This document shows positions 44,747 to 53,635 of a stretch of 64,000 nt of DNA, piece by piece. The notes under the pieces were generated by a model, which saw only the letters and a program-made list of their open reading frames with translations, did not search any database and was not told the DNA's origin. Positions within the stretch are counted from its first letter, which is position 1. Each line of letters opens with the position of its first letter. The position numbers were made by a program, and so were the translations under genes. The stretch is from Thalassotalea euphylliae (GTDB taxonomy: Bacteria > Pseudomonadota > Gammaproteobacteria > Enterobacterales > Alteromonadaceae), in NCBI RefSeq assembly GCF_003390335.1, contig NZ_QUOU01000001.1:4402001-4466000 (forward strand). Direction: 5' to 3'.

Positions 44747-46510
44747 ATGGCAGAGTGTGCAATGAACACGTTAGCGGTACTCAGCAATAAACTGATCCAA
44801 CAATTAGCGGTTATTTATGCCGACATTGAGCTGACAATCCCGCTAGAATCTTTGGCGCAACGACTTATTGGTGAAATGCGTATCGATGAGCAATGCACAC
44901 CGCCACCGCCGTTTTCCAACCATTGGTCAGAGCGTGATGTTGTCATGATCACCTATGGCGACTCTTTACTGCGTGACAATGAAAAACCCTTATTAACCTT
45001 GCAGCACTTTGCCGACAATTACCTACAAGATCACATCAATAGCATCCATATTCTGCCGTTTTTCCCGTATAGCTCTGATGATGGCTTCTCCGTTATCGAC
45101 TACTCGTCGGTCAACGAATCGCTCGGCGATTGGCAAGATATCAAAGCCATTGCCACGAAAAAGCGTTTAATGTCTGATTTAGTGATCAACCACTGCTCTT
45201 CGCGCAGTTTGTGGTTCGACAACTTTATTAAAGGCGCTGGCCAAGGCCACGACTACTTTTTTACCGCCTCACCTCAAAACGATTTAAGCCAAGTTGTGCG
45301 GCCGCGTACTTCGCCATTGCTGAGAGCCACTGACACCGCGCATGGCGAGCAGTATGTCTGGTGCACTTTTAGCCATGATCAAGTGGATCTAGACTTTCGA
45401 AACCCCGAAGTACTGAGCCAATTCGTGAAAATTATTCGCCAGTATTTGGATAACGGCGTGCGGATATTTCGCATGGACGCCGTTGCCTTTTTGTGGAAAG
45501 TGGTTGGCTCGTCGTCCATTAACCTGCCGCAAACTCATGAAGTCGTCAGATTACTGCGCACGCTAATTGAACACGCGCAGCCAGATGCGGTGATCATCAC
45601 GGAAACCAATATTCCCAACACACAAAACCTGACGTATTTTGGCAATGCGAACGAAGCCCACTGCATTTATAATTTTTCACTACCGCCACTACTGATCAAC
45701 TCCCTCATTACAGGTAACTGCCTGTATTTGAAGCGTTGGCTGATGAGTATGCCACCAGCACAAGATGGCACCACCTATTTTAACTTTATCGCCTCACACG
45801 ACGGCATTGGCCTGCGGCCAGCGGAAGGCCTGCTTAGCGACCAAGAAATTTCGCTACTGATCAACACCATGAAGAATTTTGGTGGTGCCATTTCATGGCG
45901 TACCAGCGAATCTGGCGAGCAAAAAGCTTACGAGATGAATATTTCACTGTTTGACGCCCTACAAGGGACAGTAAATGGGCCAGATAAATGGGGCATGCAA
46001 CGCTTTATTTGCGCCCACAGTATTATGCTCGGCCTTGAGGGAATTCCTGGCATTTATATTCACAGCTTACTGGGAACTCGCAACGACTACGAAAAGCTGA
46101 AAAACACCCATCACAACCGCTCGATCAATCGCCATCGCTGGGATTATCAACGCCTGGAAACACAGCTAGCAGATGACACCAGCCCTCATGCACAGGTGTT
46201 CAAGCACATGTTGACCTTGATTGACATTCGCACAGCACAAAAAGCCTTTCACCCCAATGCGACACAGTTTACTTTGCATTTGGGCTTAAATCTCTTTGGC
46301 TTTTGGCGTCAAAGCCAAGACCGACGACAAAGTATTTTTTGCATATCGAATATCACCGATGAGCCACTGGCATTGCCCATTGGCGAACTTAACCTCATTA
46401 TCACGGAGCAATGGCAAGATTTAATTTCTGGTAAAGTGTTTGATGATCTTACTCAAGCAATCGAACTCGCTCCCTACCAAACCGTGTGGATAAGTAATAA
46501 AGTCAGTTAA
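44747..46510 (+). CDS. GH13_18 sugar phosphorylase, probably glucosylglycerate phosphorylase
   Basis: A 587-residue alpha-amylase-fold phosphorylase of the sucrose phosphorylase group. The nucleophile Asp is in FRMDAVAFLWK, the acid/base Glu in VIITETNIPN, and the third acid in ASHDGIGLRP. In this subfamily, members from E. coli and Meiothermus split glucosylglycerate with phosphate to glucose 1-phosphate and D-glycerate; its place behind a GpgS, a phosphatase and a glycerate kinase supports that substrate over sucrose. AGGAAA precedes the ATG, and the gap to gpgS is 32 bases. Confidence 0.85.
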   Translation: MAECAMNTLAVLSNKLIQQLAVIYADIELTIPLESLAQRLIGEMRIDEQCTPPPPFSNHWSERDVVMITYGDSLLRDNEKPLLTLQHFADNYLQDHINSIHILPFFPYSSDDGFSVIDYSSVNESLGDWQDIKAIATKKRLMSDLVINHCSSRSLWFDNFIKGAGQGHDYFFTASPQNDLSQVVRPRTSPLLRATDTAHGEQYVWCTFSHDQVDLDFRNPEVLSQFVKIIRQYLDNGVRIFRMDAVAFLWKVVGSSSINLPQTHEVVRLLRTLIEHAQPDAVIITETNIPNTQNLTYFGNANEAHCIYNFSLPPLLINSLITGNCLYLKRWLMSMPPAQDGTTYFNFIASHDGIGLRPAEGLLSDQEISLLINTMKNFGGAISWRTSESGEQKAYEMNISLFDALQGTVNGPDKWGMQRFICAHSIMLGLEGIPGIYIHSLLGTRNDYEKLKNTHHNRSINRHRWDYQRLETQLADDTSPHAQVFKHMLTLIDIRTAQKAFHPNATQFTLHLGLNLFGFWRQSQDRRQSIFCISNITDEPLALPIGELNLIITEQWQDLISGKVFDDLTQAIELAPYQTVWISNKVS

Positions 46511-46575
46511 CTTCTGCTAATTTCTCCACTGTGCTAGGCAAGGTAAAGCAAGAGAGCGCAAAACAAGGATTTAAT

Positions 46576-46857
46576 ATGTCAGAACCGCAAGACTCGCCTC
46601 GCCAACTAGGCCCAGTACAATAAGCTAAAAACGCAGCGGCAATAAAAGCGTTAAGTGAGCGCTGGGCGGCTGGATTATCGGTATTTTTCACGGCAATTTT
46701 CGCCGCTTGGTTTAAACGATATTTGCAACACAATTTCGAAGTACTTCATAACCCATCAATATGGGGTGAACTCAGTTACTACGCCCTGTTAGGTATAGTG
46801 CTAATGGCCGTTTACCAGCTCTTTTATCGATTAGCGTCAACGCTCTTCGAAAGTTAG
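46576..46857 (+). pseudogene. Small membrane protein gene broken by an early stop
   Basis: An ATG at 46576 with AAGGA upstream opens a 94-codon frame that is interrupted by TAA at codon 16 (46621-46623). Beyond it the frame stays open to TAG at 46855 and reads as a plausible membrane protein (SVFFTAIFAAWF, then YYALLGIVLMAVYQLFY). No ATG, GTG or TTG follows the stop before the first helix, so reinitiation is unlikely. It is either a nonsense pseudogene or a sequencing error. The family is not recognised. Confidence 0.65.
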
Positions 46858-46949
46858 TTGGTAAGACAGTCAAGGTAAATGCTCAGTCGAACACTAATAA
46901 AAAGATACGCTATAGTTAATATCGCTATCACTGCATAGAGATATTCACG

Positions 46950-47837
46950 ATGACTAAGCTTGAAATCCTCTGGTCGCCCAGTGGCACGAATTTACCGTCG
47001 CTAGGGGTTAAGTCACTTATCGATATTTCAGATGGCGATACCCCCAATATTCGCATGCCGATCCGCATGTTATCGATTGACACTCCGGAAGTAACAGCGA
47101 AATCACCTACTGGTGCCGCAAAAGTCGATGCCAAATTCAAACAACTCGCCACTTGGATAGCACAGGGAAAATCACCTGTTACTGCGAGCTTTGCCGACTA
47201 TATCCTGCCTAAGTTAACGCAAGTTGCTGCGGGTACTTTACAATTCAACCAAGGCAAGTTAGCGAGTGCACACTACCAAGAGGTTATTAACAAGCGCCTA
47301 ACTAAGCCTAATGGTAGTCAGCGTAAATTATACATCCGCAGCCCTGAACCACCATTTGATCACTTTGGCCGCTTACTTGCCTATGTCGCGCCAAGCTACA
47401 GCCCAAGCGAGCGCGCCGCCATGACACGACTTGAGCGGGCAACGTTTAATCTCGATATGCTCGCCAGTGGCTGGGCTGCGCCATTTGTGCTGTTTCCCAA
47501 TATTCCCAATGAAGCGGATTTACCACTAGTTGTCGATATGTGCGAAAAAGCAATAAACCAAGGTTTGGGGCAATATCAAGAGCCGCTTTCGATGGCAGGG
47601 TATGAATATCGAATGTGTGAAAAGCTGTATCAAATCACCCGTCAGCTAGTCGCCGGTAAATCAATGTCTGAAAAGAAAAAGCTAAGTTGGCGATCACGTT
47701 ATTGCGCAGATATGCGCAACCGACAACTCTACCTACCGGAGGGCTACTTTATAGTGCCGCCGCCTTATCGACTTTGGATTTGGCCAGATGACCTGCCAGC
47801 GGCAATCGGCGTTTTAAACTTAATCCCTCAATACTAG
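46950..47837 (+). CDS. Staphylococcal-nuclease-like protein, cytoplasmic
   Basis: A 295-residue protein with a Tudor/SNase-type domain: ISDGDTPNIRMPIRMLSIDTPE (about residues 28-48) has the Asp, Arg and Glu order of thermonuclease, and FDHFGRLLAYV (about 132-142) supplies the second Arg. There is no signal peptide, unlike secreted nucleases. The C-terminal 120 residues are unrecognised. Phosphodiesterase activity is therefore only possible. GAGA precedes the ATG. A miniature repeat begins 28 bases after the stop. Confidence 0.72.
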   Translation: MTKLEILWSPSGTNLPSLGVKSLIDISDGDTPNIRMPIRMLSIDTPEVTAKSPTGAAKVDAKFKQLATWIAQGKSPVTASFADYILPKLTQVAAGTLQFNQGKLASAHYQEVINKRLTKPNGSQRKLYIRSPEPPFDHFGRLLAYVAPSYSPSERAAMTRLERATFNLDMLASGWAAPFVLFPNIPNEADLPLVVDMCEKAINQGLGQYQEPLSMAGYEYRMCEKLYQITRQLVAGKSMSEKKKLSWRSRYCADMRNRQLYLPEGYFIVPPPYRLWIWPDDLPAAIGVLNLIPQY

Positions 47838-48002
47838 TTCGCTTTTGCGCACTTAAAACACATCATACCAATTGAATTAATTAATTGATCAATTCAGAGC
47901 GCTGTCAGCGGTGGGAGAACAAGCCAAATTTTTGTTGATATAGTTGTTCTACATCTCATCAATTTGGCGTAGTTATCGCGACGCTGCCACGCTCCCAAAG
48001 GG

Positions 48003-49280
48003 CTGAGGAATCCCCAAAAAGTGACAGGCATAACAATTTGTGATCTTATTGAATCGCCAAACACAATAAGGACAACTGCTATGCCTGTTAAATCACTATG
48101 CCACAACTACCTTAAAAATACCCTCTCTTCCTTCAATCGCGCACGCATGAAAACCTTAATGCTCAGTGCCGATGCGTTAATTGACTCGAATCGGTTAACT
48201 CTCACTGATATAGGTCGACACCTCGAAGGAAAAGCGTTCAGTAAAAACAAAATTAAACGAATCGACAGATTTTTAAACAATGACCACTTACAACGAGAGC
48301 TTATTGACATTTACCGTGCGCTTGCCAAGCCCGTTATAAGCCAATTGCCATACCTAGTCATTGCTGTCGACTGGAGTGGGTGCTGTGGCTCAAATTATCA
48401 TTTGTTACGCGCTAGTTTATTGGTCGATGGTCGCTCAATGACGCTCTACAACATGGTTGTTGAAGAAAAGGATAAGGAAACCCGTACCACTCATCAATTG
48501 TTTCTCTCACGATTAAGTCACATATTGGCGGGGCATGCGAAAGTGTATATCACATCTGACGGCGGCTTTTTAACACCTTGGTATGCCGAAGTACTTGCCC
48601 ACGGATGGGATTTTATTGGTCGACTGCGAGGTACAATGAAGTGCCAATTGAAACAGCAGCCAACGCAATGGCAAACCTTAGCGCAGTTAAGAAAGGACGC
48701 CAGTTGTACACCTAAAAATTTAGGGAGCGCAAGGTTAACGCAACACAGCAAAACGGGGTGCCAAGCGAGCCTGCACCTTTATCAAGGTGAGCACAGAGGC
48801 CGACGCGGGAAAAGCCGCTTTACTAAGGATGATAAAATGTACCGCAACCTTGCTCATGAACCTTGGCTCATCGCGACATCTGATGCCGAGCTAACAAGTC
48901 GCGAAGTAATCAATTTGTACGCTAAACGTATGCAAATAGAGCAAAACTTTAGAGATGACAAAAGTGAGCAGTATGGTTTTTCTTGGCGGTTTAGTCGAAC
49001 GATGGGCATTAAACGGATGAGCATACTGTGCCTTATCGCTTGTGTAGCAAGCTTGGTACTCTGGCTTATTGGCTTTGAAGCAGAAAGAAGAAAATGGCAC
49101 TTTAGGTTCCAAGCAAATACCGTGAGAAAGCGGCGCGTGCTTTCATTTCTGTCACTCGCCAAAAATATTGTCAAACAATGCCCTCACCAGTTAACAAAGA
49201 GGTTTATCAAAAGGAGTTGGTTAAATTTCATTAACGACTACAACAAGATAATCATTGTATGATAAATGGGGATCCCTCAG
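48003..49280 (+). mobile_element. IS10-like insertion sequence (IS4 family), copy 1
   Basis: A 1278-bp element with inverted ends CTGAGGAATCCCCA (left) and CTGAGGGATCCCCA (right, reversed), like the CTGA-GATCCCC ends of IS10. It is flanked on both sides by the 9-bp direct repeat CCCAAAGGG (47994-48002 and 49281-49289), the duplication size of the family. It carries one intact transposase gene. It differs from copy 2 at about four bases, all near the gene start, so transposition was recent. Confidence 0.95.
48081..49262 (+). CDS. IS10-like transposase, copy 1
   Basis: DDE transposase of 393 residues that cuts and pastes the element. Catalytic Asp residues are in AVDWSG and TSDGGF; the YREK signature of the IS4 family reads YAKRMQIEQNFRDDK with correct spacing (Y-2-R-3-E-6-K). 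The ATG at 48081 has AAGGA upstream; a frame open further upstream into the terminal repeat is not expected to be translated. The gene looks intact and active. Confidence 0.95.
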   Translation: MPVKSLCHNYLKNTLSSFNRARMKTLMLSADALIDSNRLTLTDIGRHLEGKAFSKNKIKRIDRFLNNDHLQRELIDIYRALAKPVISQLPYLVIAVDWSGCCGSNYHLLRASLLVDGRSMTLYNMVVEEKDKETRTTHQLFLSRLSHILAGHAKVYITSDGGFLTPWYAEVLAHGWDFIGRLRGTMKCQLKQQPTQWQTLAQLRKDASCTPKNLGSARLTQHSKTGCQASLHLYQGEHRGRRGKSRFTKDDKMYRNLAHEPWLIATSDAELTSREVINLYAKRMQIEQNFRDDKSEQYGFSWRFSRTMGIKRMSILCLIACVASLVLWLIGFEAERRKWHFRFQANTVRKRRVLSFLSLAKNIVKQCPHQLTKRFIKRSWLNFINDYNKIIIV

Positions 49281-49417
49281 CCCAAAGGGCGAGTTTAAAA
49301 GGCTCATATGCTGCGTTATTAATTTTGACAAGGGAGCGACCATTCTCTGCAATTAATGCCTTGCCTCTAAGCCTTTTAATTCTCGCTGAATGATTAAGTA
49401 GTTATTTCAATTGGTAT

Positions 49418-49886
49418 CAGTATTCATCCGTCAAAAGGCGACTGATAAAATTCGAATCACTTGTTGCTCAGCGATGCTTCAACCAAAGAGTACCTAATAC
49501 AGTTTTAAATATCTTTGATAAAGCTTTGCGGATACTGGCGCGTGTTGCTCTGCTTCAGTTAGCTTCACTTAGTGTCAGTTAATTCCAATTGTCACAAATC
49601 TTAATCAACACGTCCTTTTCATATGCCACTTTTTGATGTGTCATTAAGTCAAACGATATTTCTTTATATGTACGCCTGACGAACTCTGAGGAAGCTCCTC
49701 CATACCAGAGATAAAGTGTTTGGCTAAGGCTAAGAAGTAAGGAAAAATCAATCATCAAGGAGTTGATAAGTTGTTCCCCTTGCAAAAGTGAATCGGGCTG
49801 CGCTCGCAGTATCGCGTAACCACTAGTTAAAACTGTTGCTCACTGCTAAAAAGCGACAAAACACGCGAAAAGTATAAGGAACCACT
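49418..49886. other. Leader region of the dockerin protein gene
   Basis: No convincing gene. An open minus-strand stretch at 49579-49785 begins with TTG and has no ribosome site. Near the downstream gene a TATAAG and an AAGGAACC ribosome site are present. I see no sigma-54, Fur or Pho type site here. Confidence 0.5.
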
Positions 49887-52800
49887 ATGCGATCCCCACT
49901 GTTAAGATCAATCTATCGGTTATATTACAACCTTACAGAGCGAAAACTTCTGCCCAACCGCTCCACAACTAAAAATGACCGCACAGGCGCTAACAGGCGG
50001 CTACCAGCACTACTGTTAGCGCTATGTTGGTTCAGTAGTGGATTTACCGCCACAGCCAAGGCCGATGATCTGGTTAATGGCGGTTTTGTTAACGGCGAAA
50101 TCTCGGTAGCCGGTGAGGTTGATAGCTTTACCTTTAATGCAACAAATGGTGATTTATTTACGCTCAATATTGCTGATTACAGTGGTGAAGCAAACTTCTC
50201 ACCTCGCGTTCGGGTCAATGCCCCTGACGGCACTCAAATTTTGTCAGCCGTAGATACAGTAGCATTAACTTTTTCAAATATTCGAGCACCTCAAGCAGGC
50301 ACCTATACCGTATTTGTGCAAGACGGCCTTGTTACAGCGAGGGATAATACGCTAAACGGCACAGGGAATTATCGAATCTATTTGGCCAACGCCCCGGTCA
50401 GCGAACACGGAGAGCTCATCAACGGTGGTTTTGTCGAGGAAGCCATTGGTGAAGTTGGGGATATTGATACGTGGAGTTTCGATGCGGAAGCTGGTGATAT
50501 ATTCACGTTAAACGCCGGAGATTATAGTAACGAAGTAAATTTCTCTCTGCTTATTCGTATTTACGCACCCGACGGGACACTGCTCAACTCTGAAGTCGAT
50601 ACCACAGCACTGACGCTATCCAATATCGTTGCACCGCAAACAGGTGCCTATACTGTGCTAGTGCAAGACTGGACGGTTACCGCAAGAGACAGTACCTTAG
50701 CTGGTACCGGTGACTATCGTATCTACTTTGCCAATATTCCTGTCAGCGAACACGGTGAACTCGTCAACGGTGGTTTTGTCGAGGAAGCTATTGGTGAAGT
50801 TGGGGATATCGATACGTGGAGCTTCGATGCGGAAGCTGGTGATATTTTTACCTTAACTGCCGCTGACTATAGTAATGATCCAAATTTCTCGTTACTTGTT
50901 CGTCTATACGCGCCTGACGGTACATTGCTCAACTCAGGAGTCAATACCACAGCACTGACGCTATCCAATATCGTTGCACCGCAAACAGGTACCTATACTG
51001 TGCTAGTGCAAGACTGGACGGTTACCGCAAGAGACAGTACCTTAGCGGGTACTGGTGACTATCGTATCTACTTTGCCAATATTCCTGTCAGCGAACACGG
51101 TGAACTCGTCAACGGTGGTTTTGTTGAAGAAGCCATTGGTGAAATTGGAGATATTGATACATGGAGCTTCGATGCGGAAGCTGGTGATATTTTTACCTTA
51201 ACGGCCGCTGACTATAGCAATGATCAAAATTTCTCGTTACTTGTTCGTCTATACGCGCCAGATGGCACCCTGCTCAACTCTGAGGTCGATACCACGGCAC
51301 TGACGCTATCCAATATCGTTGCACCGCAAGCAGGTACCTATACTGTACTAGTGCAGGACTGGACAGTTACCGCAAGAGACAGCACCTTAGCGGGTACCGG
51401 TGACTATCGAATCTACTTTGCCAATATTCCTGTCAGCGAGCACGGTGAACTCGTCAACGGTGGTTTTGTTGAAGAAGCCATTGGTGAAATTGGAGATATT
51501 GATACGTGGAGCTTCGATGCGGAAGCTGGTGATATTTTTACCTTAACGGCCGCTGACTATAGCAATGCTCAAAATTTCTCGTTACTTGTTCGTCTATACG
51601 CGCCAGATGGCACCCTGCTCAACTCTGAGGTCGATACCACGGCACTGACGCTATCCAATATCGTTGCACCGCAAGCAGGTACCTATACTGTGCTAGTGCA
51701 AGACTGGACAGTTACCGCAAGAGACAGTACCTTAGCGGGTACCGGTGACTATCGAATCTACTTTGCCAATATTCCTGTCAGCGAGCACGGTGAACTCGTC
51801 AACGGTGGTTTTGTTGAGGAGGCCATTGATGGCCTCGCTGATATTGATACGTGGAGTTTTGTCGCAAACCAAGGCGGTTCAGTATCTATTGAAGTTATAG
51901 ATTTAAACCGCGAGACCGCTTTCTCACCACTCGTTCGCATATATTCACCTGACGGCATACAGCTCAATGGGGCAGCAAACGAAAATGTCGTTTCATTCAC
52001 CGATATCCAAATACCTCAATCAGGAACATATACTGTTCTTGTTCAGGACTGGGTAATTACTGCCAGAGACAGCACATTTGCTGGCACTGGCGACTACCGA
52101 ATCAACTTTAATTTAACGCCCGGTACGCAAACACTATTCGCTAATATTCAAGCGCCAATGCAAGTCTTTAGGAATGAAACCATTAATCTGGATGGCAGTA
52201 ATTCATCAGATGCCGAGCCCGGTCCACAGGCACTTAGCTATAGCTGGACATTGATCTCTGTACCAAGTGCTAGCGCTCTGACTCAGGCCGACTTAGCCGA
52301 TTCGAATGCAATAATGGCCAGTCTAGTCCCGGATGTACTTGGCAATTACACCTTTGAGCTCACAGTACTTGATGGTGAATTCACCGATACGGTAACGGCA
52401 ACGGTTAGCGTGGTCAATAATCCCCCAGTCGCCAATGCTGGCGACAACCAAACCGTTGCGGTCGGTGATACTGTCACTCTCGACGGCTCAGCCTCAAGCG
52501 ATCCGGAAGGCGACTTAATCACTTACCAATGGCAAATAGTCAATGTGCCCGATGGCAGCAGCCTCACACAACTCAACGACCCAACCACGCCAATGCCCAG
52601 CTTTGTTGGTGATGTCGTTGGCCGCTATGAGTTTGCGCTAGTGGTCAATGACGGCGAGGACGATAGTCCGGCTGATATTGTGCAGGTAGAGGTACTACAA
52701 GGCAATTTGCCACCACAAGCGGAGATTGCTCTAGCCAGCGACGAAGTACAGGTCGGCAGTCAGGTGACGTTAGATGGTCGCAATAGTAATGATCCTGACA

Positions 52801-53516
52801 ACGGCCCGTCACCTCTGACTTATCAGTGGTCATTTATGTCGGTGCCTGATGGCAGTGGCTTAACCGATGCCGATATCGCTGAGCCGATGGCAGCATTAAC
52901 CAGCTTTGTGCCCGATGTGGAAGGCGTTTATAGCGTCGAGTTGCGGGTCGAAGATGGTGATTTGGCAGACGCGACGATGGCAGAGATCACCGCCACGCCT
53001 CAGCCTGTCAATATACCGCCCATCGCCGATGCGGGCAGTAACTTGGAAATTACGCTTGGCGACACCGCCATGCTCGATGGTAGTGGTAGTAACGACCCAG
53101 ATAATGCCCCTGCACCACTAACGTATAGCTGGACACTTGAGTCGATTCCGCAAGCAAGTCAAATTAGCGCGAGTGACCTGCTTGGCGCTAGCACGGCCAA
53201 TCCAAGCTTTACGCCAGATGCCATTGGTAGTTATGTCGTGCAACTTACCGTCACAGATGGCGAACCGGACGTCAGTGCAACTGATACCGTGACAGTACTG
53301 GTTACCGAACAAGCGCCATTGATGTGTGACATGAATAACGATGCCATGGTTGATCGCCTAGATATTGGGCAGATCATGGGGCGCCGAAATACCCCTGCCA
53401 ATGGCGCGAACGATCCAGCCGATTGGAACCGTGATGGCACCATTAACGTGCTCGATGCGCGCGGCTGTGTATTGCAATGTTCACTGCCACGCTGTGCGAT
53501 AAATCAACCTCAATAA
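49887..53516 (+). CDS. Secreted PPC-repeat/PKD protein with C-terminal dockerin
   Basis: A 1209-residue exported protein. A long signal peptide (hydrophobic part 39-53, cleavage near AKA-DD) is followed by six tandem 115-residue modules (residues 56-745) that resemble bacterial pre-peptidase C-terminal domains (DIDTWSFDAEAGD, RLYAPDGTLLNS, AGTYTVLVQD). Four PKD/K319-like Ig domains follow (about 750-1140; VANAGDNQTVAVGD, LDGSGSNDPD). The end carries two Ca-binding dockerin loops, DMNNDAMVDRLD (1148-1159) and DWNRDGTINVLD (1179-1190), and four Cys. There is no catalytic domain. It is most likely a surface scaffold or adhesin. AAGGAACC precedes the ATG, and the cohesin-like gene follows. Confidence 0.88.
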   Translation: MRSPLLRSIYRLYYNLTERKLLPNRSTTKNDRTGANRRLPALLLALCWFSSGFTATAKADDLVNGGFVNGEISVAGEVDSFTFNATNGDLFTLNIADYSGEANFSPRVRVNAPDGTQILSAVDTVALTFSNIRAPQAGTYTVFVQDGLVTARDNTLNGTGNYRIYLANAPVSEHGELINGGFVEEAIGEVGDIDTWSFDAEAGDIFTLNAGDYSNEVNFSLLIRIYAPDGTLLNSEVDTTALTLSNIVAPQTGAYTVLVQDWTVTARDSTLAGTGDYRIYFANIPVSEHGELVNGGFVEEAIGEVGDIDTWSFDAEAGDIFTLTAADYSNDPNFSLLVRLYAPDGTLLNSGVNTTALTLSNIVAPQTGTYTVLVQDWTVTARDSTLAGTGDYRIYFANIPVSEHGELVNGGFVEEAIGEIGDIDTWSFDAEAGDIFTLTAADYSNDQNFSLLVRLYAPDGTLLNSEVDTTALTLSNIVAPQAGTYTVLVQDWTVTARDSTLAGTGDYRIYFANIPVSEHGELVNGGFVEEAIGEIGDIDTWSFDAEAGDIFTLTAADYSNAQNFSLLVRLYAPDGTLLNSEVDTTALTLSNIVAPQAGTYTVLVQDWTVTARDSTLAGTGDYRIYFANIPVSEHGELVNGGFVEEAIDGLADIDTWSFVANQGGSVSIEVIDLNRETAFSPLVRIYSPDGIQLNGAANENVVSFTDIQIPQSGTYTVLVQDWVITARDSTFAGTGDYRINFNLTPGTQTLFANIQAPMQVFRNETINLDGSNSSDAEPGPQALSYSWTLISVPSASALTQADLADSNAIMASLVPDVLGNYTFELTVLDGEFTDTVTATVSVVNNPPVANAGDNQTVAVGDTVTLDGSASSDPEGDLITYQWQIVNVPDGSSLTQLNDPTTPMPSFVGDVVGRYEFALVVNDGEDDSPADIVQVEVLQGNLPPQAEIALASDEVQVGSQVTLDGRNSNDPDNGPSPLTYQWSFMSVPDGSGLTDADIAEPMAALTSFVPDVEGVYSVELRVEDGDLADATMAEITATPQPVNIPPIADAGSNLEITLGDTAMLDGSGSNDPDNAPAPLTYSWTLESIPQASQISASDLLGASTANPSFTPDAIGSYVVQLTVTDGEPDVSATDTVTVLVTEQAPLMCDMNNDAMVDRLDIGQIMGRRNTPANGANDPADWNRDGTINVLDARGCVLQCSLPRCAINQPQ
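50052..52121 (+). repeat. Six 345-bp in-frame tandem repeats
   Basis: The period is exactly 345 bp (115 codons), with unit boundaries at 50397, 50742, 51087, 51432 and 51777. Units 4 and 5 differ at about six bases and one amino acid, units 2-5 are very similar, and the outer units 1 and 6 are diverged. This pattern indicates recent expansion from the middle and a risk of copy-number change by recombination or misassembly. Confidence 0.93.
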
Positions 53517-53529
53517 CCGACAACAACGA

Positions 53530-53557
53530 GAACGCCAGTGTGGTCATACTGGCGTTC
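53530..53557. other. Stem-loop between dockerin and cohesin genes
   Basis: GAACGCCAGT at 53530-53539 pairs perfectly with 53548-53557 across an 8-base loop, 14 bases after the stop. No T-run follows, so read-through to the cohesin gene is likely, with possible message protection. Confidence 0.5.
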
Positions 53558-53635
53558 AGCCACTAAACCATAACATGGTATCAGCACAATCAGGAGATCA
53601 ACGCTGGTGCGTAAACAACAAGAAGGAGAGCAGTA

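Larger units (their letters stand above)
47865..49417. repeat. 266-bp MITE-like element, copy 1, split by an IS
   Basis: Inverted termini ATACCAATTGAATTAA (47865 on) and TTATTTCAATTGGTAT (ending 49417) bound a non-coding element of 266 bp once the IS and one target copy are removed. The left half includes GAGCGCTGTCAGCGGTGGG, the right half the core TATGCTGCGTTATTAATTTT. The IS sits exactly at CCCAAAGGG. The second copy near 57.9 kb has the same net length and is inverted. Confidence 0.85.

Noticed and set aside
46503..46733. A minus-strand ORF opposite the broken membrane-protein gene
   Set aside because: Its composition reflects the antisense of the plus-strand frame, which has a ribosome site and clear membrane helices.
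49579..49785. A 68-residue minus-strand gene in the leader of the dockerin gene
   Set aside because: It starts with TTG, has no ribosome site, and has no recognisable domain. It may be a remnant but is not supported as a gene.
50052..52121. The regular repeats as a CRISPR or non-coding satellite
   Set aside because: The period is 345 bp, in frame, with no unique spacers, and encodes PPC-like modules.
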